DNA of 64,000 bases, taken from the NCBI RefSeq assembly GCF_031760065.1, contig NZ_CP134500.1, positions 4,588,001 through 4,652,000 on the forward strand. Direction: 5' to 3'. Source of the DNA: Streptomyces durocortorensis (GTDB lineage Bacteria > Actinomycetota > Actinomycetes > Streptomycetales > Streptomycetaceae). Numbering within the stretch: position 1 is the stretch's first letter; every line of letters begins with the position of its first letter. The notes under the pieces were generated by a model. It did no database searches, was not told the origin of the DNA, and saw nothing but the letters and a program-made list of their open reading frames with translations. The translations under genes were made by a program, and so were the position numbers. Positions 7,638-15,446 of the stretch are shown here, in pieces.

Positions 7638-8958
7638 GGGTGACCTCCACCTGTCCGATGCCGACTTCCAGTTCCAGTTCGATCGTTCCGGCGGGCTTCG
7701 TGCCGGCCGGCGGCGGCAGGGTCCGCTGCCTCGCCTCGTCGCTGTTGATCCGGACCTGGACCCGCTGGCCCTCCTCCAGCCGGATCTCTCCGAGATCCAC
7801 CTCGGCACGCACCTTCACCGTCACGTCCTCCGGGACGACGACGGCCGCCCGCCCCGCTGCCACGTCGAGTTCCGTACGCACGGTCTCGCCCTCCGGCACC
7901 TTCAGGCCGGACAGGTCCAGCCGGGCGTCGCCGGTGCCCAGCTCGTAGTGCGGCTGGAGGGCTGCCACCGAGGCGGGCCGCCACTCCTGGCGCACCCAGG
8001 TCGTGTCGATGTCCTCCGGCACCGCCGCGGCACCGGCCAGCAGGCCCGCCGTGACCATCGCCATCAGCACCGTGCCGAAACCCGTCCGGCCCAGCACCGA
8101 GGCGACCAGCAGCCCGAGGCCGAAGACCGCGAGGGCGGCGACGAGCCCGATCTGGAGGGCCGTACCCAGCGGCTGGTGCTCCCAGCTCAGCCCCGTACCG
8201 AGACCACCCGCCACCAGGGCCGCCAGGAAGACCGGGCCCCCGATCGAGCGCGGGCCGCGCGGCTCGGGCAGCGGGTGCGGCGGCCGGAACGGGGCCTCCT
8301 TGCTGGGCCCGGCCTGGGCCGCCGCCTGGTCCGTGTCCGCCGGGCCCCACAGATAGCCGGAGGCCACCGGCCCGGTCGTCCCGTCCTTGACGATCGGGTC
8401 GCGCCACCACGACGGGCCGCCCGGCGTCGGCGGGGCCTTCACCTCCGGAGGGGGCGTGCCGAGCCCGCCGGTGTGGGTGGGGCCGGGCGGGGCGGCCGGT
8501 GTGCCGGGCGGGGCCGCCGGGTCCTCGGGGGCCGCCGTCCTATGGGACTGCGTCCACACGGAGAATCCGACGACGGCCAGCGTCAGCAGGGCGGCGAACG
8601 ACAGCATGCCCCGGTTGTGCAGCATCGACAGGAACAGCCCGCAGCCGATCAGCGCCAGCAGCAGCGCCACCAGCGACGCCCCGTCGACCCGCCCCGACAG
8701 CAGCTTGCGCGCCTCGTTCTCCTCGTCGCCCTCTGCGGGCAGCAGCAGCCAGGCGAAGCCGTAGAAGATCAGGCCGATGCCCCCGGTGACCGACAGGACA
8801 CCGAGCACGATCCGGAAGATCACCGGGTCCACGTCGCAGTACCGGCCCAGCCCGCCGCACACCCCGGCGACGACCTTCTGCCGCGGGGTGCGCCGCAGCT
8901 GCGGCTTCGGCGCGTCGGGGGGCGCGACGCCGGGAGGGGCGTCCGAGGGAGCGGTCAT
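7624..8958 (-). CDS. esrI: PspC-domain membrane protein, EsrI-like
   Basis: 444 residues. Residues about 20-80 are a PspC domain (RTPRQKVVAGVCGGLGRYCD ... IFYGFAWLLLPAEGDEENEA). Several more membrane helices, a Pro-rich loop (about 145-215) and a C-terminal beta-rich domain follow (LDVAAGRAAVVVPEDVTVKV), like the adhesin-type domains in other PspC proteins. In Corynebacterium the PspC protein EsrI inhibits the kinase EsrS and is encoded divergently from esrSR. Here the same pair is on the opposite strand of esrSR but separated from it by a glycosyltransferase gene. The ATG has GGAGG only one base upstream, so the start is uncertain. Confidence 0.75.
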   Translation of the reverse strand: MTAPSDAPPGVAPPDAPKPQLRRTPRQKVVAGVCGGLGRYCDVDPVIFRIVLGVLSVTGGIGLIFYGFAWLLLPAEGDEENEARKLLSGRVDGASLVALLLALIGCGLFLSMLHNRGMLSFAALLTLAVVGFSVWTQSHRTAAPEDPAAPPGTPAAPPGPTHTGGLGTPPPEVKAPPTPGGPSWWRDPIVKDGTTGPVASGYLWGPADTDQAAAQAGPSKEAPFRPPHPLPEPRGPRSIGGPVFLAALVAGGLGTGLSWEHQPLGTALQIGLVAALAVFGLGLLVASVLGRTGFGTVLMAMVTAGLLAGAAAVPEDIDTTWVRQEWRPASVAALQPHYELGTGDARLDLSGLKVPEGETVRTELDVAAGRAAVVVPEDVTVKVRAEVDLGEIRLEEGQRVQVRINSDEARQRTLPPPAGTKPAGTIELELEVGIGQVEVTRAAS

Positions 8959-9104
8959 GCCTCCATGGTGACGGTCCGGACCGCCCGCCGGGACCCGCCC
9001 CGACCCTGGACGGTCCCTGATATTGCCCGCGTGCGTCCCTGAAGGGCCGGGGCGCGGCAGGCTGGTCCGCCCGTCGCGCCCCGGCGCCCGGGCCGGGCTG
9101 CCGA

Positions 9105-9302
9105 TCACCCCGGGGAGGGCTCCCTGGAGGAGAACACGGCCGGCGGCCGCGCCGAGCGCTCGTGTACGACGCGCGCGTCGTGCCACCTGCGGGCGAACGA
9201 GGCCAGGTAGCAGCCGACGCTGAACAGGAGGATCAGCAGGCTGACACCGAGGAAGACCAGACCGAGCGGGCCCAGCTCGGAAAGGGTGTGTGTCACGCCC
9301 AT
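9105..9302 (-). CDS. Small single-span membrane protein coupled to glycosyltransferase
   Basis: 65 residues. ATG 9302 overlaps the last 10 bases of the upstream glycosyltransferase gene. One long hydrophobic helix (LGPLGLVFLGVSLLILLFSV) is followed by a basic tail (FARRWHDARVVHERSARPP). It may be a partner or anchor for the glycosyltransferase. No family recognised; existence is inferred from the coupled start and the coherent membrane segment. Confidence 0.55.
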   Translation of the reverse strand: MGVTHTLSELGPLGLVFLGVSLLILLFSVGCYLASFARRWHDARVVHERSARPPAVFSSREPSPG

Positions 9303-10495
9303 GTGGCCGCTCCGGAGGTGTAGGAGCGCCACAGGGAGGCGCCCATCCAGTAGGTACGGATGAACTGGAAGACCAGCTCCGGTAGGAGCAGAGCGCACAC
9401 CAGCATCGCCTTCCAGCCCAGCGGGATGACCCGGACCGCCGAGAAGACCGACCAGGCGAGCAGGAGGAGCAGCCAGAGCGGGTCTCCGGCGGGCTGCCCC
9501 TGCGCGATGGACTGGGCGGCCCACACGGCGACCCAGCCGAGGCTGTAGGCGAAGCCGAGGAGGCCGAGTACGTACTGGACGATCGAGAGCCGTGTGTGCC
9601 GGGTCCAGCCGCGCTGCCGCATGATGTCCAGTGTTCCGCGTACCCAGCGCTCCCGTTGGCGCACCAGGTCGCCGAGAACCGGCATCAGGTCGGTGTAGGC
9701 GACGCAGTACTGGTTGGCGGTCACCCGCCAGCCCGCCTCCTTCAACGACAGCGTTGTCTCGTAGTCCTCGACCAGGTTGCCGCTGTGCTGCCAGAAGACT
9801 TCGCCGCGGGCGTCGATGAGGTGCTGAAGGGCGGCCGTGCTGTAGAAGGAACCGGCACCGGCCATGGTGTGCAGGTCGGTCCGTGAGCGTGTGTGGGCGT
9901 ACCTCCCGTACTCGATGATCTGCATGCCGGCGAGGTAGCGCTGCCATGTGTTCCGCCACAGACCGCTGCGGCCGTAGCAGGTGGCGCTCACCCCGCCCAG
10001 AGTCGGATCGGATTCCATGACCATCCGTGCCCGCTGGACGAATCGCGGATGCAGGGAGGTGTCTGCGTCCATGACGAGGACGTAGCGTGCCGCGCCGGTG
10101 AGGTCTCCGCACTGTTCGGCGAGACCGGCGAGGGCATGGTTGAGAGCCCCGGCCTTCTTGTGGGGATTGTCGGGCAGGCACAGCACCCGGGTCTGCGGAA
10201 CGCCGGGCCGGCCGGCGAACTCGCGGGTGATCCGCTCCGTGCCGTCCGTCGAGTTGTTCACCACGACGAGGATCAGGTCGGGGCGGTGGGTCTGGGCGGC
10301 CAGGGACTCCAGGGAGCTGAGAACTTCGGCTTCCTCGTTCCGGGCCGGGATCACGACGACGGTGTCGTGTGCTGGTTCGCGATGCGCTTTCGGTAACACC
10401 TCGGCCACTGCTGGGGGCGGCGCCGGCCTGACGGCTTCGGCGCCTAGGGGAAGTGCTTCCTCGGAATCGAGCAGGGCTGGCCCTGTCAATGCCAT
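9293..10495 (-). CDS. Membrane glycosyltransferase, family 2 (processive type)
   Basis: 400 residues. A GT-A catalytic domain shows TVVVIPARNEE (about 45-55), the metal-binding DAD at 143-145, EDYETT and the QRERW motif, the D,D,D,Q(R/Q)RW set typical of hyaluronan, cellulose and poly-GlcNAc synthases. Three or four C-terminal helices would form the membrane part. It probably extends a surface polysaccharide from a nucleotide sugar. ATG 10495 has GGAGAA upstream. A small membrane gene overlaps its end. Base composition is visibly lower in GC than its neighbours, especially upstream, and it interrupts an otherwise conserved esrI-esrSR arrangement, which points to later insertion. Confidence 0.85.
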   Translation of the reverse strand: MALTGPALLDSEEALPLGAEAVRPAPPPAVAEVLPKAHREPAHDTVVVIPARNEEAEVLSSLESLAAQTHRPDLILVVVNNSTDGTERITREFAGRPGVPQTRVLCLPDNPHKKAGALNHALAGLAEQCGDLTGAARYVLVMDADTSLHPRFVQRARMVMESDPTLGGVSATCYGRSGLWRNTWQRYLAGMQIIEYGRYAHTRSRTDLHTMAGAGSFYSTAALQHLIDARGEVFWQHSGNLVEDYETTLSLKEAGWRVTANQYCVAYTDLMPVLGDLVRQRERWVRGTLDIMRQRGWTRHTRLSIVQYVLGLLGFAYSLGWVAVWAAQSIAQGQPAGDPLWLLLLLAWSVFSAVRVIPLGWKAMLVCALLLPELVFQFIRTYWMGASLWRSYTSGAATWA

Positions 10496-10523
10496 AAGGG
10501 TTCTCCAGTCGAGCGCGGATCGA

Positions 10524-10538
10524 TGTGTGCAGCACACA
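10524..10538. promoter_or_regulatory. 15-base palindrome, candidate operator
   Basis: TGTGTGC-A-GCACACA is a perfect 7-bp inverted repeat 28 bases upstream of the glycosyltransferase ATG. It fits an operator for a dimeric repressor; no cognate regulator is adjacent. Confidence 0.4.
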
Positions 10539-10916
10539 GCACTGTGTACCTGGTTCACCTGGCAGCGGTCATGATCACACACCTCTCGTCATTGGTCTGG
10601 ACCTGTCTCGGTGTACGGATCGCGAAGAGATGGCGAACTCTGGCCCGGCCTTTCCCTTTGATTGCGTTGGCAACGCGCGAGGTGCATATTCCGGCCACTT
10701 CGCCGGCCACGCTTATGGGAGAAACCGCCTGATCTCGACTGAGGCTGCCTTATGCGTATTTGATGAGGCGCCAGAGAGGTGACGGGTGTTCGGTGAGCGA
10801 GCTCACATGCGCCCCTCCGGGGCTCCGTCGTACAAGAAGGGGGCGTCCCAGAGGTGCCGGCGCGCGTCGGGCCGCATCGAGAGGGGCGCCACCACCATGC
10901 GTGCGCCGGGGACAGC

Positions 10917-10946
10917 ATCAGGGTCACTTCGGGGGGTGACCCTGAT
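10917..10946. promoter_or_regulatory. 11-bp inverted repeat, candidate EsrR operator
   Basis: ATCAGGGTCAC (10917-10927) and GTGACCCTGAT (10936-10946) are perfect inverted repeats with an 8-base spacer, ending 34 bases before esrS. The half site CCCTGAT recurs upstream of esrI (9015-9021). EsrSR is autoregulated in Corynebacterium, so this is the best candidate for its binding site. Confidence 0.5.
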
Positions 10947-10980
10947 GCCGCCCCGCGCCCGCGCGTGTGACGATCGGGGT

Positions 10981-12267
10981 ATGCCAGCCGCCACCGCCCG
11001 AGCCGCCAGCTCCCTCACCGCCGACCCGGAGGAGCCGCCGCAGCGCAAGCTGTACCGCAGCGCCGACGGACGGATGCTCGGCGGCGTGGCGCGCGGGCTC
11101 GCCGGACACCTCGGGCTGCCGGTCGCCTGGGTGCGGTTCGTGTTCCTCGGGCTGTTCTTCACCGACGGCCTGGGCGCCCTGCTGTACGCGGTGTTCTGGA
11201 TCGTCGTCCCGCTCGGCGTCGGCGGCGTCGAGGCCCCGCGCTCGGTGTTCGAGACCGCCGCGGACGGCCGCCGCAAGCTCCGTAAACCGGACCGGGGCCA
11301 GGTCTTCGCGCTGGTCGCCCTCACCTTCGGGGCCGTCGCGTTCGTCGCCAACGTCGACATGGGCAGCGAGGCCGACCGCTACATCTGGCCCACCCTCCTG
11401 ATCGGCGCGGGTTCCGTCCTGGTCTGGCGGCAGGCGGACAACGCCCGCCGCGCCCGCTGGATGGAGGTCGGCCGCAACCGCAAGCTGCTCCACCTGGCGC
11501 GCGGCTTCGCCGGAGTGGCCCTGGTCGGCCTCGGCCTAGCCGTGTTCCTCGTCGTACGCGGCTCGGCGGCCCAGCTGGGCAACGTGCTCACCGCCGCCAT
11601 CGCCGTGCTGACCGGCATCTTCCTGCTCGCGGGCCCCTACCTGGTGCGGATGACCCAGGACCTCTCCGAGGAGCGCCTGATGCGCATCCGCGCCCAGGAG
11701 CGGGCCGAGGTCGCCGCCCATGTTCACGACTCGGTGCTGCACACCCTCACCCTGATCCAGCGCAACGCGGACGACGGCGGCGAGGTCAGACGCCTCGCCC
11801 GCGCCCAGGAGCGCGAGCTGCGCAACTGGCTCTACAACCCCGAGGGCACCGGCAAGGACGAGGACGACGAACCGGAGACCCTGGCCGAGGCGGTCAAGCG
11901 GGCCGCCGCCGAGGTCGAGGACAAACACGGCGTGCCCCTGGAAGTCGTCGTGGTCGGCGACTGCCCGCTCGACGAGAAGCTGAGCGCGCAGATGCAGGCC
12001 GCGCGCGAGGCGATGGTGAATGCCGCCAAGTACGGTGGCGAGGGCGGCGCCGTGCAGGTCTTCGCGGAGGTCGAGGGCCGTACGGTCTTCGTGTCCGTAC
12101 GGGACCGGGGTCCGGGCTTCGACCTGGACGAGGTTCCCGGGGACCGCATGGGCGTACGAGAATCAATCATCGGCCGGATGCAGCGCAACGGCGGCAGCGC
12201 CCGGCTGCGTTCGGTGCCCGGCGGGGGCACCGAGGTCGAGCTGGAGATGGAGAGGGCGAGCGAATGA
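10981..12267 (+). CDS. esrS: PspC-domain sensor histidine kinase, EsrS-like
   Basis: 428 residues. Residues about 22-80 form a PspC domain (RSADGRMLGGVARGLAGHLG ... LYAVFWIVVPLG). Further membrane helices lie near 103-122, 137-150, 177-193 and 200-222. The cytoplasmic part has a HisKA_3-like box (AAHVHDSVLHTL) with His249 the likely phospho-acceptor, and a HATPase domain (EAMVNAAKYGG N-box, RDRGPGFD, GGGTEVELE). A PspC-headed kinase is the hallmark of the EsrISR envelope-stress system, which responds to inhibitors of the lipid II cycle in Corynebacterium. It overlaps the regulator gene by 4 bases. ATG 10981 has GGGG very close, so a slightly earlier start cannot be excluded. Confidence 0.85.
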   Translation: MPAATARAASSLTADPEEPPQRKLYRSADGRMLGGVARGLAGHLGLPVAWVRFVFLGLFFTDGLGALLYAVFWIVVPLGVGGVEAPRSVFETAADGRRKLRKPDRGQVFALVALTFGAVAFVANVDMGSEADRYIWPTLLIGAGSVLVWRQADNARRARWMEVGRNRKLLHLARGFAGVALVGLGLAVFLVVRGSAAQLGNVLTAAIAVLTGIFLLAGPYLVRMTQDLSEERLMRIRAQERAEVAAHVHDSVLHTLTLIQRNADDGGEVRRLARAQERELRNWLYNPEGTGKDEDDEPETLAEAVKRAAAEVEDKHGVPLEVVVVGDCPLDEKLSAQMQAAREAMVNAAKYGGEGGAVQVFAEVEGRTVFVSVRDRGPGFDLDEVPGDRMGVRESIIGRMQRNGGSARLRSVPGGGTEVELEMERASE

Positions 12268-12959
12268 CCGAGAACACCGAAGCCACCGGGGGCCCGGAGC
12301 GGCGGGTACGGGTCGTGCTCGTCGACGACCACCGGATGTTCCGCACCGGGGTGCAGGCCGAGATCGGCCGCACCGAGGAGACCGGCGTCGAGGTGGTCGG
12401 TGAGGCCGCCGACGTCGACCAGGCGGTCACCGTCATCACCGCGACCCGCCCCGAGGTCGTCCTCCTCGACGTCCACCTCCCGGGCGGCGGCGGCGTCGAG
12501 GTGCTGCGTCGCTGCGCCCCCCTGATGAGCGCCGCCGAGGACCCGGTCCGCTTCCTCGCCCTGTCCGTCTCGGACGCCGCGGAGGACGTCATCGGGGTCA
12601 TCCGGGGCGGGGCGCGGGGCTACGTCACCAAGACGATCACCGGCACCGACCTGGTCGACTCCGTCTTCCGGGTCCAGGAGGGCGACGCGGTCTTCTCGCC
12701 CCGCCTGGCCGGTTTCGTCCTGGACGCCTTCGCCTCCACGGACGCCCCGCCGGTCGACGAGGACCTGGACCGCCTCACCCAGCGCGAGCGCGAGGTGCTG
12801 CGGCTGATCGCGCGCGGCTACGCGTACAAGGAGATCGCCAAGCAGCTGTTCATCTCGGTGAAGACGGTCGAGTCGCATGTCTCGGCGGTGCTCCGCAAGC
12901 TCCAGCTCTCCAACCGGCACGAGCTGACGAGGTGGGCGACGGCGCGACGCCTGGTCTGA
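12264..12959 (+). CDS. esrR: NarL/LuxR-type response regulator, EsrR-like
   Basis: 231 residues. The receiver domain has the acidic pair in VVLVDDHRMF, phospho-acceptor Asp69 (VVLLDVHLPG), the Ser of LALSVSD and Lys in GYVTKTI. The C-terminal LuxR helix-turn-helix is LTQREREVLRLIARGYAYKE onward (about 168-225). The start overlaps the kinase stop as ATGA, so the two are translated together. Expected to bind DNA as a dimer after phosphorylation by the kinase; the inverted repeat at 10917-10946 is a candidate target. Confidence 0.92.
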   Translation: MTENTEATGGPERRVRVVLVDDHRMFRTGVQAEIGRTEETGVEVVGEAADVDQAVTVITATRPEVVLLDVHLPGGGGVEVLRRCAPLMSAAEDPVRFLALSVSDAAEDVIGVIRGGARGYVTKTITGTDLVDSVFRVQEGDAVFSPRLAGFVLDAFASTDAPPVDEDLDRLTQREREVLRLIARGYAYKEIAKQLFISVKTVESHVSAVLRKLQLSNRHELTRWATARRLV

Positions 12960-12981
12960 GGCGCCGCTGCCTGTTACGGGC

Positions 12982-14061
12982 TTACGCCACCCGGGTCGCG
13001 CCCGCGAACGGCATCTGGTCGATGGGCGCGATGCGGACCGGGGCGCCGGGGCGCGGGGCGTGGATCATGCGGCCGCCGCCGATGTAGAGGCCGACATGGC
13101 TGATCCCGGAGTAGAAGAAGACCAGGTCGCCGGGGGCCAGCTGGGAGCGGGGCACTCGCTGTCCGGCGTTGATCTGGGTGTAGGTGGTCCGCGGCAGGCT
13201 GACGCCCGCCGCCTTCCACGCCGCCTGGGTCAGGCCCGAGCAGTCGAAGGCGTTCGGGCCGGTCGCGCCCCAGACGTACGGCTTGCCGATCGCGCCGTGG
13301 GCGAAGGCGATGGCCCGGGCGGCACGGGAGTTGGGTGCGGCGACGGAGGTGCGGGCGGTGGAGCGGTCGGCGTGGGCGGGGACGCCGCCGTGCCGGGCGT
13401 CGGCGGAACGTTCGTACGCGGCGCGCTCGTCCGCGGTCAGGGTGTCCAGGAGCCTGCGGGCGTCGGCCAGTTTGGTGCGGATCGCGGTGCGGTGTTCGTG
13501 CAGTTCGGCGCGGCGGGCGGCGAGCCGCTCGGCCTCCCGGTCGGCGCGGGCCTTCACCTGGGAGATCTGGGAGATCTGCCGCCGGATGCCGTTGAGCACA
13601 CCCCGCCGGCGGTCGCCCGCCCGGTCGAGGAAGGCCGCACGCTCCAGGTAGGCGTCGGGGTCGGAGGAGAGCGCCAGCTGTACGGCCGGGTCGAGCGTTC
13701 CGCTGCGGTACTGGGCGGTCGCCAGCGAACCGAGCGCGTTGCGGGCGGTGTTGAGGCGGCCGGTGCGGCGGGCCGCCTCGTCGGTGAGGGCGTCCAGGCT
13801 GCGGGTGGCGGCAGCCGCCTTCTCCTTCGCCCCGTTGTACTTCTCGGTGGCGACCTCGGCGTCGTGGTACAGCCGGTCGACCTTGGCCCGGACCTGGGTG
13901 GCGGTGGGGGCCGCCGGTTCGGCGGGGGCGGCCCCGGCCCCGGTGACCGATCCGGCGGTTGCGGCCCCGGCGAGCGCCAGGGTGGCCGCGGTGCGGGCAG
14001 CAGGGCCGGTGAGCGGGCGCTGCTTGGGTTTTCGGTGAGCTGACCTGCGGTGCGCTGCCAC
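12982..14061 (-). CDS. Secreted NlpC/P60 (C40) peptidase
   Basis: 359 residues. GTG 14061 is chosen because GGAAGGA lies 10 bases upstream and it gives a twin-Arg-like basic N-terminus and a signal peptide ending near VTGAGAAPAEP. A long coiled coil (about 60-215) precedes the C-terminal catalytic domain: Cys in NAFDCSGLTQ, His in ISHVGLYIGG and a polar residue in MIHAPRPG. Such enzymes cut D-Glu-mesoDAP type peptide bonds in peptidoglycan; the coiled coil probably regulates or docks the domain, as in RipA. Closely related in layout to the gene at 15447. Convergent with esrR, 22 bases apart. Confidence 0.9.
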   Translation of the reverse strand: MAAHRRSAHRKPKQRPLTGPAARTAATLALAGAATAGSVTGAGAAPAEPAAPTATQVRAKVDRLYHDAEVATEKYNGAKEKAAAATRSLDALTDEAARRTGRLNTARNALGSLATAQYRSGTLDPAVQLALSSDPDAYLERAAFLDRAGDRRRGVLNGIRRQISQISQVKARADREAERLAARRAELHEHRTAIRTKLADARRLLDTLTADERAAYERSADARHGGVPAHADRSTARTSVAAPNSRAARAIAFAHGAIGKPYVWGATGPNAFDCSGLTQAAWKAAGVSLPRTTYTQINAGQRVPRSQLAPGDLVFFYSGISHVGLYIGGGRMIHAPRPGAPVRIAPIDQMPFAGATRVA

Positions 14062-14260
14062 GGGGGCGGCATCCTTCCTGTCGGCTGCCCGCCGGGGGAT
14101 GCCGACGGGGTCCGGGATGGACGCTAATCCGGGCGCGGAGAAAAGAGTCGGCATGACAGCTATTGCCCTGATGTGACGTTTCTTCGTTCACGGATGATCA
14201 GGGCCATTCAAGATGATCAGGTTCAGTCCATCGGGATCACTCATGGGGAAGTACGCAAGG

Positions 14261-14290
14261 AAGGTTCGCCTCACTGAAAGGTGAAACCTT
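14261..14290. promoter_or_regulatory. Inverted repeat with iron-box-like half
   Basis: AAGGTTCGCCT and AGGTGAAACCTT form an imperfect inverted repeat 24 bases before the next gene. The 19 bases from 14260 match about 13 positions of the DmdR/DtxR consensus TTAGGTTAGGCTAACCTAA. It would cover the -35 region of the -10 TAGGCT at 14300. Confidence 0.35.
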
Positions 14291-14299
14291 CGCCATGGC

Positions 14300-14305
14300 T
14301 AGGCT
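14300..14305 (+). promoter_or_regulatory. -10 TAGGCT, likely leaderless start
   Basis: TAGGCT ends 8 bases before the ATG at 14314, so transcription would begin at or next to the start codon. Confidence 0.35.
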
Positions 14306-14313
14306 CCGGAGCC

Positions 14314-14667
14314 ATGGACGTACTCATCAAGGTCTTCGTCGCCCTGCACATCATCGGCATCGCCTCCCTGCTGGGCGGTTTCCTGACGCAGATGAAGGCC
14401 ATGGGGGCGGGCGCCGCCCGCTTCACCCCCGCCATGCTGCACGGCGCGCTGACCATGCTTGTCACCGGCATGGTTCTGGTCGGCCTCAACCAGGCAGACG
14501 ACCAGGCCGTGAACAACGTCAAGATCGGCATCAAGCTCGCCCTGCTGGTCGTGATCCTCGCCCTGGTCTACGTCAAGCGGGACGACGAGACGGTCGACAA
14601 GGGCGCGTTCGCGGCGGTCGGCGGGCTGACTGCCGCCAACGTCTTCATCGCCACGATCTGGACCTGA
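14314..14667 (+). CDS. Four-helix integral membrane protein
   Basis: 117 residues with four hydrophobic helices: VLIKVFVALHIIGIASLLGG, MLHGALTMLVTGMVLVGL, IKLALLVVILALVYV and FAAVGGLTAANVFIATIW. The layout recalls DUF2269-like or CopD-like small membrane proteins, but no family is certain. ATG 14314 was chosen over an upstream GTG-containing extension because the -10 box lies within that extension. A possible iron-box sequence overlaps its promoter. Tandem with the lipoprotein gene, 53 bases apart. Confidence 0.75.
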   Translation: MDVLIKVFVALHIIGIASLLGGFLTQMKAMGAGAARFTPAMLHGALTMLVTGMVLVGLNQADDQAVNNVKIGIKLALLVVILALVYVKRDDETVDKGAFAAVGGLTAANVFIATIWT

Positions 14668-14720
14668 GCCTGAGCATCCCCGCTCGAAACGAGCGCGCCC
14701 CTGGGCGGGATGCTGTGTCC

Positions 14721-15332
14721 ATGCCCATACACATTCCCTTCAGACGTTCCGCCGCCGCCGCTGTCCTCGTCGCCGCCACACTGACGGCGTGCGGGACCCA
14801 ACAGGGCGGCGAGGTGCGATCGGCCGCATCGGCCGCCGCGTCCTCCGCGAGCCCCCAGCCCTCCTTCAGCCCCCGGCCGCTGTGCGCGCGGTCGGACCGG
14901 ACGCCCGAGGAGATTCCCGCCTCCTCCGCTCCCGCCCCGGACGAGGGCGGCGACCGCCAGGAGGCGGGTCAGGGCCACCCGGACATGCCCCCCAACTACG
15001 CCGACAACCACGCGTACCGCATGGCGGGGAAGCTGACCGAGGAGGCCCGCGCCCGGGGAGAGGCCTCGGCCGAGCTCATCCGGGGCGAGCTGGAACAGGC
15101 CATGCGGGAGGGCGACCTCAGCGACGAGCGGCTCAAAAAGGCGCTGAAGAACCTCGGCTGCGGCGAGGAGCACGGCGTCTACGTCGGCCACGGGTTCTAC
15201 AGCGTCCACACGGGGAACGCCTGCGTCTCCGGAAACGCGTCGCAGGACGGGATCACGAGCAACGTGCACGGGGCCTACATCGAACCCCAGCCCGGAACGG
15301 GGCCCTGCGTCAGGAACCAGGGCGGTCACTGA
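14721..15332 (+). CDS. Putative lipoprotein
   Basis: 203 residues. Basic N-terminus, hydrophobic stretch and lipobox LTAC (AAVLVAATLTACGTQQGG), so the mature protein would be lipid-anchored at Cys24 or so. A low-complexity linker is followed by a charged helical region (about 95-140) and a small C-terminal domain with several Cys (NLGCGEEHG, GNACVSG, GPCVRN), which suggests disulfides outside the cell. No family recognised. Convergent with the NlpC/P60 gene; the 114-base gap contains imperfect CACCCCGGC repeats. Confidence 0.7.
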   Translation: MPIHIPFRRSAAAAVLVAATLTACGTQQGGEVRSAASAAASSASPQPSFSPRPLCARSDRTPEEIPASSAPAPDEGGDRQEAGQGHPDMPPNYADNHAYRMAGKLTEEARARGEASAELIRGELEQAMREGDLSDERLKKALKNLGCGEEHGVYVGHGFYSVHTGNACVSGNASQDGITSNVHGAYIEPQPGTGPCVRNQGGH

Positions 15333-15446
15333 CCGGGCCGTCGGGACCGACAGGGGAGCCCGGGTGGTGGCGGCAGCTCCCGGCGCCCTGGCACCCCGGC
15401 TCCCGCACCCCGGCACCCCGGGCACCCGGCACCCCGCTTCCCCCTG

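Larger units (their letters stand above)
10496..10980. other. Divergent intergenic region between glycosyltransferase and esrS
   Basis: The glycosyltransferase side is unusually AT-rich for this genome (10620-10770). It contains a 15-base palindrome (10524-10538) near the glycosyltransferase start and an 11-bp inverted repeat (10917-10946) in front of esrS. Short open frames here look non-coding. Confidence 0.55.

Noticed and set aside
10523..10782. Short plus-strand open frames upstream of esrS
   Set aside because: No ribosome site, no domain, and they overlap the promoter region of the glycosyltransferase gene.
14062..14313. Possible c-di-AMP riboswitch upstream of the first NlpC/P60 gene
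   Set aside because: The conserved blocks (GGGGACCC, GGGGTGAATC, GACAGCTAACC) are absent; only a weak stem is present.
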